NCBI RefSeq assembly: GCF_001886715.1
Contig: NZ_CP018082.1
Coordinates: 4,526,001 to 4,590,000 of the forward strand
DNA from: Nocardia mangyaensis
GTDB lineage: Bacteria; Actinomycetota; Actinomycetes; Mycobacteriales; Mycobacteriaceae
Reading direction: 5' to 3'
DNA length: 64,000 bases
The first letter of the stretch is position 1. Each line of letters opens with the position of its first letter. A program made the translations under genes and the position numbers. Shown here one piece after another: positions 1-8,746 of the stretch. The notes beneath the pieces are model-generated. The model ran no database searches, was not told where the DNA came from, and saw only the letters and a list, made by a program, of their open reading frames with translations.

Positions 1-135
1 GAGCGGGTAGTGCGGGATCGGCTCGCCGAGTTGACGGCCCATCTGTCGATCATTCACGACAAGGTCGCCGCCTACCGTGCGCATGTCGCGGAGGGGACGG
101 CGGCGGGAGTCTGGGCGCCGACACCGCCGGAGTGA
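1..135 (+). CDS. MerR-like regulator, C-terminal end only (cut by window edge)
   Basis: The frame is open from the window edge to a TGA at 133-135 and gives 44 residues. The segment is helical, with spaced leucines and the run HDKVAAYRAHVAEG, which resembles the dimerisation-helix tail of MerR-type activators (I..KI..Y). The DNA-binding half lies outside the window, so target and effector cannot be told. It ends tail to tail with hemY, and I see no gene in the 179 bases between them. The family call rests on this short segment only. Confidence 0.5.
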   Translation, partial: ERVVRDRLAELTAHLSIIHDKVAAYRAHVAEGTAAGVWAPTPPE

Positions 136-314
136 TCTTCCCGCTGTGCCGACGGTCATCGGGTCCATCCCGCCAGCGACGTCACGACGCACCCGCCAGA
201 TCTCGCGCTGCGGGTCGTGGCCGGATCGGCGCAGGACCGGGTCGTGTCGAGGTCACCCAGCACGGGATCAATGTTGGCGCCCAGCCCAGTGCGACTGCGC
301 CACTGCGTATTCCG

Positions 315-1673
315 CTAAACGCCGCGGGTGCCCAGCGAAGTGACGATGCGGTCGGCGGCGGCGGTGCCGGCAGCTACGCAGGCAGGGACGCCTACGCCGT
401 GGAGGTAGGCGCCGGCGACGGCGAGTCCGTCGAGGGGGGCGATGGCGGATTCCAGGGTGGCGACGCGTTCGGTGTGGCCGGGGGCGTACTGCGGGAGTCC
501 GCCGGGCCAGCGCTGGACGACGGCCTCGAGTGGGGTGATCGGGAGGCCGGTGACGGTGGACAGGTCGGCGACGGCGGCCGCGATGAGTTCGTCGTCGGAC
601 CAGGTCAGTGGGGACTCGTCGCCGAACCGGCCGAACGAGGCGCGGACGAGGGCGACGTCACGTTCGGCCAGGTGCGGCCATTTGCGGCTCGACAGCGTGA
701 ACGCCTTGGCGCGCAAGGGTTCTCCGGTGGCGACGAGAATGCCCGAGTTGTCCGGCAGGGCGGTGTCGCGTGGCAGGGCCAGGGCGACCAACGCCGAGGA
801 GGACAGTTCGATCCCCGCGGCGGCTTCGGCCGCGACCGGCGCCGCGTAGTGCAGCAATCGGGCGATGACCGGGGCCGGTGTAGCGAGGACGACGGCGTCG
901 ACGGCGCCGAGCGGGTCGACCACCCAGCCGCGCGGCGTGCGAGCGACCCGGGTGCCTGCCATCGAGGTGACGACGCGGGCGCCGGCTGCCGCGGTCAGCG
1001 CCGTCAGCAGTGCGCCGTAGCCGTCTCGCAGGCCGCCGAAGACCGGGGCCGTGCTGGGTGCGGGCATGGCCTCACGGACCGCTTCGGTGAGACTGGTGGC
1101 GCCGCGGTCCAGGGCGGTAGCCAGGGTGGGCAGCGCCGCGCGAACGCCGATACCGGCACTGATGCCCGCGTAGACCCCGCCGAGCAGCGGGTCGACACTG
1201 CGCTCGACCACCTGCCTGCCGAACCGCTCGCCGACGAGGGTCTGCACATCGACATCGGCGCCGGGCTCCCAGGACAGGGATCGTTCCGGTTCGGTGGCGA
1301 CCTGGGTGAGGGTCGCGTCGTCGACCAGTCCGCGCAGCGATTCGGCATCGGACGGAATGCCCATCAGCGTGCGCCCGGGCAGCGGATGAGGAGCCCCTTG
1401 CGCCCACACCAGCGGACGCTTGCCCGCGGGCCGCACCAACTGGTCGTCGAGGCCGAGTTCGCCCATCAGCTCGATCACCTCGGGCCTGCGTCCCACGAAG
1501 GCCTCGGCGCCGAGATCCAATGGCTCCCCGGCCAATTCACCCGTCCGCAGGACCCCGCCGACGCGCTCACTCTGCTCGAGCACGACGATGTCGACCTCGT
1601 CCCCCAGCTTCTGCCGCAACCGATAGGCCGCGACGAGCCCACTGATACCGCCCCCGATGACCGCGATCCGCAT
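315..1673 (-). CDS. hemY: Coproporphyrinogen III / protoporphyrinogen oxidase (HemY/CgoX)
   Basis: An FAD-dependent oxidase of 452 residues that oxidises a porphyrinogen to the porphyrin late in heme synthesis. In actinobacteria this family works on coproporphyrinogen III in the coproporphyrin branch (family knowledge). The N-terminus has the dinucleotide-binding motif VIGGGISGLVAAYRL at about residues 5-19, and the C-terminus ends with the flavin-contacting AGAYLHGVGVPACVAAG segment. I start it at the ATG at 1673 because the nucleotide-binding strand follows at once; a longer in-frame reading from 1787 has non-coding character. A TACGGT box ends six bases before the ATG, suggesting leaderless transcription. 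hemE lies upstream on the same strand, 318 bases away. Confidence 0.93.
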   Translation of the reverse strand: MRIAVIGGGISGLVAAYRLRQKLGDEVDIVVLEQSERVGGVLRTGELAGEPLDLGAEAFVGRRPEVIELMGELGLDDQLVRPAGKRPLVWAQGAPHPLPGRTLMGIPSDAESLRGLVDDATLTQVATEPERSLSWEPGADVDVQTLVGERFGRQVVERSVDPLLGGVYAGISAGIGVRAALPTLATALDRGATSLTEAVREAMPAPSTAPVFGGLRDGYGALLTALTAAAGARVVTSMAGTRVARTPRGWVVDPLGAVDAVVLATPAPVIARLLHYAAPVAAEAAAGIELSSSALVALALPRDTALPDNSGILVATGEPLRAKAFTLSSRKWPHLAERDVALVRASFGRFGDESPLTWSDDELIAAAVADLSTVTGLPITPLEAVVQRWPGGLPQYAPGHTERVATLESAIAPLDGLAVAGAYLHGVGVPACVAAGTAAADRIVTSLGTRGV

Positions 1674-1991
1674 GCCTCGACCGTAGCCGCGCGCGCAACG
1701 AGTGGTCACAGACCACCCCACCGAACGGCAGGCCAGCGCGGCGCACACCAGACCGACGCTGCCGCATGGACCAGTGTGTCGCAGCATGCGCCCACATCGA
1801 CCGGACGCTTCGCACCCGACCTGGACCGTCGATCACCGGACGCTGGAGGCGGTCGCATCCCGGCCGATACTCACCGAGGCCAGGGGATCAACGGTCCAGC
1901 TACACGCCCTGGCGGTCTGGGGCGCGTGCGGCTGACGGGGGTGCGCTTCTGTGTCGGCGGGAGCGGTACGGGCGAGAGGTCGAGGGGTTCG
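1674..1991. other. Intergenic region between hemE and hemY
   Basis: About 318 bases separate two heme genes that usually lie close together. Apart from the hemY -10 box I see no gene, RNA or repeat. The open frames here on both strands lack a start context and a recognisable product. Confidence 0.5.
1680..1685 (-). promoter_or_regulatory. -10 box (TACGGT) for leaderless hemY
   Basis: TACGGT on the minus strand is followed by six bases and the hemY ATG at 1673, so transcription would begin at the start codon. The same arrangement recurs at many genes in this window. No clear -35 was seen. Confidence 0.45.
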
Positions 1992-3047
1992 CTACAGCGA
2001 GTGGACCAGCTCGACCAGGGCGGTCAGGACACCCGGATCGGTGTCCGGCAGGACGCCGTGGCCCAGATTGAAGATGTGCCCGGACGCGCCGAGGGTGATC
2101 GCCTCATCCGCTTCACGCAGGATCCGGCGGGTTTCGACTTCGACGGCGTCGAAACCGGCGAACAGGATCGCCGGGTCCAGGTTGCCCTGCAGACCCTTAC
2201 CGGCCCCGACGCGGCGCACGGCGTCGGTGAGCGGGACGCGCCAGTCCACGCCGACCACATCGGCACCGGCCTCGCCCATGGCGCCGAGCAGTTCACCCGT
2301 GCCGACGCCGAAGTGGATGCGCGGCACGCCCGCGGCGGCGACCTCGGCGAAGACACGCTCCGAATGCGGGAGGACGAATTCGCGGTAGTCGGCCAGGGAG
2401 AGCGCACCGGCCCAGGAGTCGAACAGCTGGACGGCGTCGACACCCGCGGCGAGCTGGGCCTGCAGGAAGGCGATGGTGATGTCGGTGAGGGTGCCGAGCA
2501 GGGCGTGCCAGGTTTGCGGGTCGGCGTGCATCATCGCCTTGGTGCGCTCGTGCTGCTTGCTCGGGCCGCCCTCGACCAGGTAGGAGGCAAGGGTGAACGG
2601 GGCGCCGGCGAAGCCGATGAGCGGGGTGTCGCCGAGCGCGTCGGTGAGCAGCCGCACACCGTCGGTGACCGCGCCGACCTCCTCGGGCCGCAGCCGGGGC
2701 AACGCGCGCACATCGGCTGCGGTGCGCACGGGCGAGGCGATGACCGGGCCGACGCCGGGCACGATGTCGAGGTCGATGCCGGCGGCCTTGAGCGGAACGA
2801 CGATGTCGGAGAACAGGATCGCCGCGTCGACGCCGTGGCGGCGGATCGGCTGCATGGTGATCTCACACACCAGCTCGGGGTCGAAGCACGACTCGAGCAT
2901 GCCGATGCCCTTGCGCAGTTCCCGGTACTCCGGCAGCGAGCGGCCCGCCTGACGCATGAACCAGACGGGGCGCCTGCTCGGCGTCGCGCCGGTGGCGGCG
3001 GCCAGGAACGGGGCATCGGTCAACCGGCGGCGAGTGTAAGTGCTCAT
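1992..3047 (-). CDS. hemE: Uroporphyrinogen decarboxylase
   Basis: Removes the four acetate carboxyl groups of uroporphyrinogen III to give coproporphyrinogen III; cytosolic and cofactor-free. The 351 residues match the usual family length. The N-terminal signature [17 protein letters not shown] (about residues 26-42) carries the conserved arginines and the substrate-binding loop. The conserved [17 protein letters not shown] segment lies near residue 145, and the C-terminal [15 protein letters not shown] holds the conserved His. It is transcribed in the same direction as hemY. The ATG at 3047 has an AGGA stretch about nine bases upstream. Confidence 0.97.
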   Translation of the reverse strand: MSTYTRRRLTDAPFLAAATGATPSRRPVWFMRQAGRSLPEYRELRKGIGMLESCFDPELVCEITMQPIRRHGVDAAILFSDIVVPLKAAGIDLDIVPGVGPVIASPVRTAADVRALPRLRPEEVGAVTDGVRLLTDALGDTPLIGFAGAPFTLASYLVEGGPSKQHERTKAMMHADPQTWHALLGTLTDITIAFLQAQLAAGVDAVQLFDSWAGALSLADYREFVLPHSERVFAEVAAAGVPRIHFGVGTGELLGAMGEAGADVVGVDWRVPLTDAVRRVGAGKGLQGNLDPAILFAGFDAVEVETRRILREADEAITLGASGHIFNLGHGVLPDTDPGVLTALVELVHSL

Positions 3048-3206
3048 CGGTGTTCATCCTAGGTGGACTTCCCGCCACGCTCGGCGGTAGGTCGAACCAT
3101 CTGTCCTTCCCGGATCCGCCTCACTGTCACCGTGCCCGCCGACCGGAATCGGACGAAACACAAACCAACCGGTCGGCGGGCTCTCGGCAGTCGCCGATTC
3201 GAGACC

Positions 3207-3227
3207 GCGCATCGCGCATCGCGCATC
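3207..3227 (+). repeat. Three tandem copies of GCGCATC
   Basis: A perfect seven-base unit occurs three times in a row (3207-3227), followed by GCGC, in the divergent region between hemE and the DUF3000 gene. It is probably a slippage product. It lies outside any gene I can support. Confidence 0.7.
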
Positions 3228-3331
3228 GCGCTGACCTCGAGAATGCATCCTGCGCAACGCAGCCCGCGCGCAACGCGCACGGCGGCGCGCCTCCGACCGC
3301 CTCGGCCGCCAACGGTCTACCGTTGCCCCTC

Positions 3332-3970
3332 GTGACACCGCTCGACATCCGCGACGGCGCCGCACCGACCGGGGGAACGCCCCGCGAGCCTGCTTCTTTC
3401 CGGGCGGCGGTCGATGCGATGGGCACCGCAACAGTGCACCCTCGAATCGAGCTGGCGCCTATCCGTCCCCCGCAACGGTTGGCGCCGTTCTCCTATGCGC
3501 TCGGAGCGGAGGTCACCCATCCCGACACCCCGGTGGTGCCCATCGACTCCGAGGGCGACGCCTTCGGCAGGCTGATCCTGCTCCACGACCCCGACGGCGA
3601 CGAGGCCTGGAACGGCGTGTTCCGCCTGGTCGCCTACATCCAGGCCGACATCGACGCCGCGCTGGCCGCCGACCCACTCCTGCCGGAGGTCGCGTGGAGC
3701 TGGCTGGTCGATTCGCTGGAGTCGCGCGGCGAGCCGTTCACCGCCCTCGGCGGCACGGTCACCGCCACCAGCTCGGTCCGCTACGGCGACATCGCGGGCC
3801 CACCACGAGCCCACCAGCTGGAGTTGCGGGCCTCGTGGACGGCGATGAACACCGAGATGCGCCGACACGTGGAGGCGTTCTGCGAGGTGCTGGCCTTCGC
3901 CGCCGGGCTCCCACCCGCTGGGATCACCCATTTACGGCCGGAGTCCTATACCCGCACCGATCACCCTTGA
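3332..3970 (+). CDS. DUF3000 family protein
   Basis: A 212-residue protein of an actinobacterial family without known function; the counterpart in M. tuberculosis, from memory, is Rv2680 next to RNase D. The recognisable core starts at ASFRAAVDAMGTATVHPRIEL and runs through PIRPPQRLAPFSYALGAEV to a C-terminal FCEVLAFAAGLPP. I chose the GTG at 3332, which gives the usual family length; a longer in-frame reading from 3050 is arginine-rich and not protein-like. A TACCGT box ends eight bases before the GTG. RNase D begins 22 bases downstream, so the two may be cotranscribed. Confidence 0.85.
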   Translation: MTPLDIRDGAAPTGGTPREPASFRAAVDAMGTATVHPRIELAPIRPPQRLAPFSYALGAEVTHPDTPVVPIDSEGDAFGRLILLHDPDGDEAWNGVFRLVAYIQADIDAALAADPLLPEVAWSWLVDSLESRGEPFTALGGTVTATSSVRYGDIAGPPRAHQLELRASWTAMNTEMRRHVEAFCEVLAFAAGLPPAGITHLRPESYTRTDHP

Positions 3971-3978
3971 TCGCCACG

Positions 3979-3984
3979 TAGAGT
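3979..3984 (+). promoter_or_regulatory. -10-like box (TAGAGT) before RNase D gene
   Basis: TAGAGT is followed by eight bases and the ATG at 3993. It could give a leaderless transcript of the RNase D gene in addition to readthrough from the DUF3000 gene. Confidence 0.3.
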
Positions 3985-3992
3985 TCACGTCT

Positions 3993-5243
3993 ATGTCGGT
4001 CGCCGAGGAACCCACCGCAGCAGAGCCCCTGCTCGCCCCCGCCGAGGGGGTTCCACCTGTGCTGGCGACCGCCGACGAGGTCGCCGCGGCCGCCAAATCC
4101 CTCGCCGCGGGCACCGGCCCACTGGCCGTCGACGCCGAACGCGCGTCCGGTTTCCGCTACTCCGCCCGCGCCTATCTGATCCAGCTGCGCCGCGAGGGCG
4201 CCGGCTCGTTCCTCATCGATCCGATCCCGGTCACCGAGGCGCTGACCCCGCTGGCCGAGGCGATCAACGACCTCGAATGGGTTCTGCACTCCGCCGATCA
4301 AGATCTGCCCGGCCTCGCCGAGCTCGGTCTGCGCCCCGCCCGCCTGTTCGACACCGAGCTCGGCGGCCGCATCGCGGGCTACGAACGCGTCGGCCTGGCC
4401 GCGATGGTGGAGAACCTGCTGGGCCGCTCCCTGCGCAAGGGCCACGGCGCCGCCGATTGGTCGACCCGCCCGCTGCCCGACGAATGGCTCAACTACGCGG
4501 CACTGGATGTCGAGTTGCTGCTGGAACTGCGCGACACCGTCGCCGGCGACCTCACCACCCAGGGCAAGATGGATTGGGCCGCCGAGGAATTCGAGCACAT
4601 CCGCACCATGGACCCGCCCACCCCCAAGGCCGACCGTTGGCGGCGCACCTCCGGCATCCACACCCTGCGCCGTACCCGCCAGCTCGCGATCGTGCGCGAA
4701 CTGTGGACCACCCGCGACGAACTCGCCCGCGCCCGCGACGTGGCCCCCGCTCGCATCCTCCCCGATTCCGCCATCGTGGCCGCCGCCACCGGCGAACCCC
4801 GCACCATCGCCCAGTTGCGCACCCTGCCCGTCTTCGGCGGGCCTCGGCAACGCCGGTACTCCCGCGATTGGCTCGCCGCCGTCGAACGTGCCCGCACGCT
4901 CCCCGACAAAGAACTCCCCCCGCTGACGTTGCCTTTCGACGGGCCACCCCCCGTCAATCGTTGGGAACGCCGCGACCCCGCCGCCGCGGCCCGCCTCGCC
5001 ACCGCGCGCAGTGCCATGGGCGAGCTCTCCACCGAACACTCGATCCCGGTGGAGAACCTGCTCTCCCCCGACCTGGTTCGGCGGCTGTGCTGGGACGGGC
5101 TGCCGGACTACAAGGACGTCGGCGCGGCCGAGCAGTTGTCGGCTCGTGTCGAGGAGTTCCTTCGTGCGGGTGGGGCGCGGCCGTGGCAGCGGGCTCTTGC
5201 GGTGCCCGCGCTGACCGAGGCGTTGACGCCCGCTGCCGGATAG
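3993..5243 (+). CDS. rnd: Ribonuclease D (3'-5' exoribonuclease with HRDC domain)
   Basis: A 416-residue DEDD-family exonuclease likely to trim 3' ends of structured RNAs such as tRNA precursors. Catalytic acidic residues are visible: Asp47 and Glu49 in LAVDAERASGF, the Asp of HSADQDLPGL near residue 103, and the Tyr/Asp pair of YAALDVELLLELRD near 170-180. An HRDC domain follows at about 220-300 (HTLRRTRQLAIVRELW), with a further helical C-terminal part typical of the actinobacterial proteins. It lies directly after the DUF3000 gene, an order conserved in mycobacteria. Confidence 0.93.
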   Translation: MSVAEEPTAAEPLLAPAEGVPPVLATADEVAAAAKSLAAGTGPLAVDAERASGFRYSARAYLIQLRREGAGSFLIDPIPVTEALTPLAEAINDLEWVLHSADQDLPGLAELGLRPARLFDTELGGRIAGYERVGLAAMVENLLGRSLRKGHGAADWSTRPLPDEWLNYAALDVELLLELRDTVAGDLTTQGKMDWAAEEFEHIRTMDPPTPKADRWRRTSGIHTLRRTRQLAIVRELWTTRDELARARDVAPARILPDSAIVAAATGEPRTIAQLRTLPVFGGPRQRRYSRDWLAAVERARTLPDKELPPLTLPFDGPPPVNRWERRDPAAAARLATARSAMGELSTEHSIPVENLLSPDLVRRLCWDGLPDYKDVGAAEQLSARVEEFLRAGGARPWQRALAVPALTEALTPAAG

Positions 5244-5516
5244 GACGTCGTCAGCGAATCACGTCGTGCCGATCACTGCGATCGTGTAGCTGGCGTTCGG
5301 GCCGGCAGGTGAGCGTTCGAGGCGCTGCTGCCCGCTGTCCGCACCGGACCGCACTGGTCACCAGCGGGGATCCGCGGATGCGCCTGCGCACGGGGCGACC
5401 GGGGACCGGGACAGGCTTTGGGCCAAGATATTTCGCGATGTACAGCGCTCGCTGTCGGCACGTTGCGCCAACCGAGCAGGCGCGAAAACAATTCGCGTCG
5501 GTAACGGCTTCTCGGC

Positions 5517-5522
5517 TATACC
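5517..5522 (+). promoter_or_regulatory. -10 box (TATACC) for leaderless methyltransferase gene
   Basis: TATACC is followed by six bases and the ATG at 5529. The 285-base region upstream shows no other gene, and no ribosome binding site precedes the ATG, which fits a leaderless mRNA. Confidence 0.4.
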
Positions 5523-5528
5523 TGGGAC

Positions 5529-6395
5529 ATGACCACGAATCCGACCGCGGCAGCCGTGCCAGAGGACGACGCCATCGCCGCGAATCGGGCGAATTGGGAC
5601 GACCGGGCCGACGTGCACGCACGCTCGCGGATGTACGACGTGGACGCCTTTCTCGCCGATCCCACCGACATCTCCACCGTCGTGCGCAACGACCTCGCGG
5701 TGCTGGCGCCGCACCTGCCCGCGTCCGGAATCGTCGGACGCTCACTGCTGCATCTGCAGTGCCATATCGGCACCGACACCGTCTCCTGGGCGCGACTGGG
5801 GGCGGTCGAGGTACACGGGCTCGATCTGTCATCGAACTCGCTACGGCACGCGGCCCGGATCGCGGAAGCCGACGGGCGCCGGATCACCTGGGTCGAAGGG
5901 GACGCGCGGTTCGCCTCGGCGGCGATCCACCGGCAGTTCGAGACCATCGTGACCAGTGCGGGCACCATCGTCTGGTTGCCGGAGCTCACCGCGTGGGCGC
6001 ACTCGATCCACGACCTGCTCGAACCGGGCGGGGTGTTCGCGATCCGCGACGACCACCCGATCCTGGGCGCCATGGATCACGAACCCTGGACGATCAGCGA
6101 CGACTACCTGTCCGGTGGCGGCACCCGCACCTACTCGGACTCGGGCACCTACACCGAGGACTCGGACGGTCAGATCGCACACACGACCAACCACGAATGG
6201 CGCCACGACCTCGGTGAGATCGTCGCCGCACTGCTCGGTGCCGGGCTGCGGATCGAGGCGGTGCACGAGCTGCCGTTCATGGACTGGCCCGCGTTCGGGG
6301 ACCTGGTCGCCTGCCCGCAGGGCTGGACGCTGCCGGAGACCGCGCCGCGGATCCCGCTGAATTTCGCCGTCGTCGCCCGCCGCCCGGCGGGCTAG
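5529..6395 (+). CDS. Class I SAM-dependent methyltransferase
   Basis: A 288-residue soluble methyltransferase. SAM-binding motif I is LLHLQCHIGTDTVSWARLGA (about residues 73-92), followed by the acidic motif VHGLDLSSNSL and a motif II/III region (FETIVTSAGTIVWL). The N-terminal RANWDDRADVHARS resembles a group of actinobacterial small-molecule methyltransferases. The substrate cannot be inferred. It stands alone between RNase D and the convergent dxs gene, with its own leaderless-type -10 box. Confidence 0.88.
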   Translation: MTTNPTAAAVPEDDAIAANRANWDDRADVHARSRMYDVDAFLADPTDISTVVRNDLAVLAPHLPASGIVGRSLLHLQCHIGTDTVSWARLGAVEVHGLDLSSNSLRHAARIAEADGRRITWVEGDARFASAAIHRQFETIVTSAGTIVWLPELTAWAHSIHDLLEPGGVFAIRDDHPILGAMDHEPWTISDDYLSGGGTRTYSDSGTYTEDSDGQIAHTTNHEWRHDLGEIVAALLGAGLRIEAVHELPFMDWPAFGDLVACPQGWTLPETAPRIPLNFAVVARRPAG

Positions 6396-6572
6396 ACATC
6401 CCAGCCGGGCGGGCGGCCACGCGTCGTTGATCAGTGTCGCGGGGGCCGCGGCGAGCTCCGCGAAGACCTCGTTCCGCAGCGCGATCGGCACGCGCACCGA
6501 ATCGGCCGACTCCCGCACTCGGCGCGAGCGCCCTGGGCCCCGCACCGACCGCGGCGGGCACGGGACCGCGTG

Positions 6573-8471
6573 TCAGCGGGCGCGCAGCCAGCCGCTGATG
6601 CGCTGGGCGATGGCGTCAGCGGTGAGGCCGAGTTCGTCGAGGATCTCCCCGCGCGCGGCGTGGTCCAGGAACTGTTGGGGCACACCGAGATCGCGGGTGG
6701 GAACGTCCAGGCCCGCCTCGCGCAGGCGTGCGGAGACCGTCGAACCGATGCCGCCATGGAGGCCGCCGTCCTCGACGGTGACGACCAGGCGATAGTTCTC
6801 GGCGAGTTTGACGAGAGTGTCGGAGACCGGGATCACCCAGCGCGGATCGATGACGGTGACCGAGATGCCCTGCGGGTCGAGCAATTCCGCGGCCGCGAGC
6901 GCCGTCTCGGCGAACGGCCCGACGGCGACGATCAGGACATCGCCGTGCTGGGACTGGGCCGACCCGGCGCCGGGCACGGCGAGACGGAGGACGTCGATGC
7001 CGTCGACCCGCTCCACCGCGGTGATGTCCTCGGCGACACTGCCCTTGGGGAAGCGGAGCACGGTCGGGCCATCGCTGACGGCCAGCGCCTCGGCGAGTTC
7101 CGCACGCAGGGTGGCGCCGTCGCGGGGCGCGGCGACCCGGATGCCGGGGATGATGCCCAGCAGCGACAGGTCCCACATGCCGTTGTGACTGGCGCCGTCG
7201 GGGCCGGTGATGCCCGCGCGGTCGAGCACGACGGTGACCGGCTGCTTCAGCAGCGACACGTCCATGAGGAGCTGGTCGAAGGCGCGGTTGAGGAAGGTGG
7301 AGTAGATCGCGACCACGGGGTGCAGGCCGCCGAGGGCGAGACCGGCGGCCGAGGCCATCGCGTGTTGTTCGGCGATGCCGACGTCGAACATGCGCTCCGG
7401 GAAACGCTCGCCGAACCCGGCCAGACCGGTCGGGCCGGGCATCGCCGCGGTGATGGCGACGATGTCCTCCCGCCGGGACGCGTGCTCGATGAGCTCCTCG
7501 GCGAACACCGCGGTCCAGCCCTTGGCCTTCTTCCCGGCCAGCGGGCGGCCGGTGAGCGGGTCGATCGGGTCGCAGGCGTGCATCTGGTCGGCGATGTGGT
7601 TCTCGGCGTGCTCGTAGCCGTTGCCCTTGCGGGTGACCACATGGACGACGACGGGACCGCCGAAGTCCTTGGCGCGGCGCATGGCCGCCTCGAGCGCGAC
7701 GAGGTCGTGCCCGTCGACCGGGCCGACGTACTTCATGCCCAGATCCGAGAACAGTTCCTGCGGGCTGACCGCGTCCTTGATGCCCGCCTTGAGCGCGTGC
7801 ACCATCGAGTACGCCGAATCCCCCACGGCGGGAATGCTCTTGAGGATGCGCTTGCCCGCGTCGAGGGCGTGCTCGTAGGCGGGCTGGGTGCGCAGCGCGG
7901 TCAGCCGGTCGGCGAGGCCGCCGATGGTCGGGGCGTAGGAGCGGCCGTTGTCGTTGACCACGACCACCACCGGGCGGTCGGGGGCACCGGCGATGTTGTT
8001 GAGCGCCTCCCAGCACATGCCGCCGGTGAGCGCGCCGTCACCGACGACCGCGACGACCGTGCGGTCCTGCTCGGTGAGCGCGAAGGCCTTGGCCAGGCCG
8101 TCGGCGTAGGACAGCGCGGCCGAGGCGTGCGAGGACTCCACCCAGTCGTGCTCGCTCTCGGCGCGACTCGGATAGCCCGACAGGCCGTCGCGCATGCGCA
8201 GCGAGTCGAACCGGTCCTTGCGGCCGGTGAGGATCTTGTGCACGTAGGCCTGATGGCCGGTGTCGAAGATCAACGGATCGGCCGGAGAATCGAAGATCCG
8301 GTGCAGGGCGATGGTCAACTCGACCACCCCCAGATTCGGGCCGAGATGGCCTCCGGTGGCGGCGACTTTCTGCACCAGGAACTCGCGGATCTCCTCCGCG
8401 AGGTCCCGCAGTTGCGGCACGCTCAGTCGGCGCAGATCTTCGGGTGAATCCACCCGCGACAGCACTCCCAC
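6573..8471 (-). CDS. dxs: 1-deoxy-D-xylulose-5-phosphate synthase
   Basis: Condenses pyruvate and glyceraldehyde 3-phosphate using thiamine diphosphate, the first step of the non-mevalonate isoprenoid pathway. The 632 residues are the normal length. The cofactor motif [15 protein letters not shown] is near residue 150, the glyceraldehyde-phosphate region [14 protein letters not shown] near 73-86, and the transketolase central part contains [17 protein letters not shown]. The start is GTG 8471, with a GGAGGGAG ribosome site about 11-13 bases upstream. The gene is divergent from the glutaminase gene. Confidence 0.97.
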   Translation of the reverse strand: MGVLSRVDSPEDLRRLSVPQLRDLAEEIREFLVQKVAATGGHLGPNLGVVELTIALHRIFDSPADPLIFDTGHQAYVHKILTGRKDRFDSLRMRDGLSGYPSRAESEHDWVESSHASAALSYADGLAKAFALTEQDRTVVAVVGDGALTGGMCWEALNNIAGAPDRPVVVVVNDNGRSYAPTIGGLADRLTALRTQPAYEHALDAGKRILKSIPAVGDSAYSMVHALKAGIKDAVSPQELFSDLGMKYVGPVDGHDLVALEAAMRRAKDFGGPVVVHVVTRKGNGYEHAENHIADQMHACDPIDPLTGRPLAGKKAKGWTAVFAEELIEHASRREDIVAITAAMPGPTGLAGFGERFPERMFDVGIAEQHAMASAAGLALGGLHPVVAIYSTFLNRAFDQLLMDVSLLKQPVTVVLDRAGITGPDGASHNGMWDLSLLGIIPGIRVAAPRDGATLRAELAEALAVSDGPTVLRFPKGSVAEDITAVERVDGIDVLRLAVPGAGSAQSQHGDVLIVAVGPFAETALAAAELLDPQGISVTVIDPRWVIPVSDTLVKLAENYRLVVTVEDGGLHGGIGSTVSARLREAGLDVPTRDLGVPQQFLDHAARGEILDELGLTADAIAQRISGWLRAR

Positions 8472-8734
8472 CTGAACTCGCTCCCTCCGGACTACAGTGT
8501 GATCCGCCCAGTGTATTTGTCGCCGCGAGCGGCGCGAGCTCGCGGGCCCTTACTGGACGCCCTCGATCGATGTCGGCAGTGCTCGGCGAGCACGGCTCGC
8601 CGACACCCGCCGACCAGCGGGCGCGTGCGCGCACCGGCACCGATCACGCCGGACCCGCGCCGAGGTCGGCTCCCGCGCGGCTGTGAGGACTATCTCCCCC
8701 CGCGCGCCCCACCGGCAACCCCGTCGACCCGACC

Positions 8735-8740
8735 TACAGT
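8735..8740 (+). promoter_or_regulatory. -10 box (TACAGT) for leaderless glutaminase gene
   Basis: TACAGT is followed by six bases and the GTG at 8747, with no ribosome binding site between. It lies in the divergent region shared with dxs. Confidence 0.45.
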
Positions 8741-8746
8741 GGCGCT

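Noticed and set aside
132..3062. Very long rightward open frame (over 900 codons) across hemY and hemE
   Set aside because: It is the antisense frame of two well recognised genes; high GC leaves few stops. The product is Gly/Arg/Asp-rich and matches no family.
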